Source: Theristus sp. LFF4_11 (Eukaryota; Nematoda; Chromadorea; Monhysterida; Xyalidae). From it: a DNA stretch of 64,000 nucleotides. A model generated the notes under the pieces. The model was given only the letters and a program-made list of their open reading frames with translations, was not told where the DNA came from and did not search any database. Shown piece by piece: positions 62,701 to 64,000 of this stretch. Every line of letters begins with the position of its first letter. The first letter of the stretch is position 1. The position numbers and the translations under genes were made by a program. The stretch covers positions 1 through 64,000 of the forward strand of contig JASANC010001876.1 of assembly GCA_030248135.1 (NCBI GenBank). Reading direction: 5' to 3'.

Positions 62701-62820
62701 TCTTCGTAGCACCTCCACCTTACTCAGTCTTTAAACTTGGCACCCCTTGGGTAGGTAGGTACCCCTATCATCTTTGGTACTGTTCGTATTATCTTTTATT
62801 TTTGGTTTATTTTAGCACAT

Positions 62821-62963
62821 ACAGTCCATCTGGAAAATATATGCAACATGACGTCATGACCAATCAATAAGCGCTGAGAATTGTTCATGATTAGCCAATC
62901 AGCGGTGAGAATTACCATGACCAACCAATCAGCTAGTTGCATAATATTAGCAAGATAGACTGT
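62821..62963. mobile_element. Palindromic MITE, 143 bp
   Basis: Left ACAGTCCATCTGG and ATGCAACATGACGTCATGAC, right complementary (ACCAATCAGCTAGTTGCAT, ending AGATAGACTGT). Shares the CCAATCAGC / GCTGATTGG arm words with the copies at 2343 and 42976. No coding capacity. Confidence 0.6.
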
Positions 62964-63318
62964 ACATTGAATCTAGAGATAGATGTAAGCTTGACGCAAG
63001 AATTACAAATTGGTGAAATGACTCGTGTCCCTGAGATAGTTTAGTGACTAGGGTTAAGTTGAATTGCTACATCCAGCTTAAAACTGAGCTTTTTGACATC
63101 TCTGCAAACGCTTTGAGTCACAGAACCAAAAAAAACTATAGTTATCTGTCCATTTTCTTGCTGTTCACATTTGTTTTCATTGATGAATTCACCATTTTAT
63201 TAAACCTTAGGTTTTTTCAGTGTTTTATTGCATCGTATTTTTCTTGCATCATATGTTTTTTTTGTGTCTGCAGATAAAGTCAACAAATAAAATTTGGAAC
63301 TTTTTAGTTAAACAAAAA

Positions 63319-63426
63319 TCAATTTGTTTCATCGGTTTCAGAAGACACGGTGACGGTGTTGCTGGTAGGCGGTGACATCTCACTGGCAGTCTTCGCCTGT
63401 TCATTGCTACCCGACGATGACGATTT
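63319..63426 (-). CDS. Possible terminal coding exon of a gene extending past the window end
   Basis: On the minus strand a good acceptor (GTTGTTTTGCAG) precedes 35 in-frame codons rich in Ser, Thr and Glu (KSSSSGSNEQAK...SSETDETN), then a stop codon. A second candidate exon with TTTCAG acceptor and GGTAAT donor lies at 63708-63669 (PLTPKDFARLPRL), but its phase does not join this one directly, so another exon or another interpretation is needed. Product unknown. Confidence 0.3.
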   Translation of the reverse strand, partial: KSSSSGSNEQAKTASEMSPPTSNTVTVSSETDETN

Positions 63427-64000
63427 CTGCAAAACAACAACTCAACAACCATTGAAATTGCAACTACAGGTCATGGATCTCAAGCCATATCTTCCCAAAA
63501 AACCGGCACATTTTTTCCTCCAAGTCAAATGGAAAGATAACATTGAGAAACACTGCTGTATTAACAAGCGACTAATCTTACTGCTAAAATTTACCAAATT
63601 TTACCATTTACATTTACCAAATTACTGCTAAATTTCCATCAAGAACATAGTTTTGTTGGTAAAATTACCCAGTCGTGGCAATCTCGCAAAATCTTTTGGC
63701 GTTAGCGGCTGAAACGCACCGGCACGCCCGAACCTTTTTTATGCTCTCAAGGTTTTTGGAGACAAGATAATTTTATATTCATGATCAACTGATTCTATGC
63801 AGCCCAAATTAAGATTAAACAGCTACGCCATGCTTGCCTCAAGCAGTTTACAATTTGTACTCATTTTTGTCCAGCATGTGCGACATTCTCTTTTGACCTG
63901 AGAGAGATAGCTGTTGTGTGCAAGCAAACATTAGAGGATGGCGCAGTTGTTTAATCCGTGTGCAGCATGGAGTCAGATAATCATGGCTCAATATCCGCCG

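Overview
The window is nuclear DNA of an invertebrate animal (bilaterian metazoan). Genes are split by many introns, mostly 50-150 bp with pyrimidine-TTTCAG acceptors, and the proteins are clear metazoan families, several of them neuronal. Compact introns, UNC-25-like glutamate decarboxylase length and TTAGGA-type hexamer tracts are compatible with a nematode or another ecdysozoan, but that placement is an inference and the species is not recognised. I rebuilt eight complete genes exon by exon. Every exon joins in frame, and the resulting protein lengths match the human families closely (ANKZF1 713 aa, NSRP1 489, UGP2 507, M-Ras-like 211, tau/MAP-like about 932, GAD 508, WDR7 1495, TMEM144 364).

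Layout. 0.3-12.4 kb: three minus-strand housekeeping genes, ANKZF1/VMS1 (release factor of ribosome quality control), NSRP1/CCDC55 (splicing regulator) and UGP2 (UDP-glucose synthesis). 12.4-16.3 kb: no genes, two short terminal-inverted-repeat elements. 16.3-25.07 kb: an unusual nest of transposable elements made largely of poly-G/poly-C runs. At least six of them can be delimited by terminal inverted repeats with perfect 8-bp target-site duplications, some lying inside one another; two are of a second type with telomere-like or TAGGGTTG ends. 25.3-25.7 kb: a tRNA-derived SINE. 26.0-27.4 kb: a plus-strand M-Ras-like GTPase. 27.4-34.6 kb: 7.2 kb with no coding sequence that I can support. 34.6-41.9 kb: a plus-strand tau/MAP2/MAP4-family gene with six microtubule-binding repeats. 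43.1-46.1 kb: glutamate decarboxylase on the minus strand, tail-to-tail with the tau gene. 48.3-57.6 kb: WDR7/Rabconnectin-3 beta (34 coding exons, minus). 58.2-61.7 kb: TMEM144 (minus), with a hAT-like element in one intron. 61.98-63.0 kb: a broken copy of the poly-G element and a palindromic MITE. 63.3-63.4 kb: possibly the last exon of a gene that continues beyond the window.

No operon-like coupling is needed to explain the genes. Functionally, the tau-like protein, GAD, WDR7 (V-ATPase regulation on synaptic vesicles) and M-Ras are all used in neurons, but the neighbouring genes are not. The most unusual content is the poly-G transposon nest and the splice-site usage: three GC-AG introns with perfect GCAAGT donors and a recurrent GTT-GG donor class.
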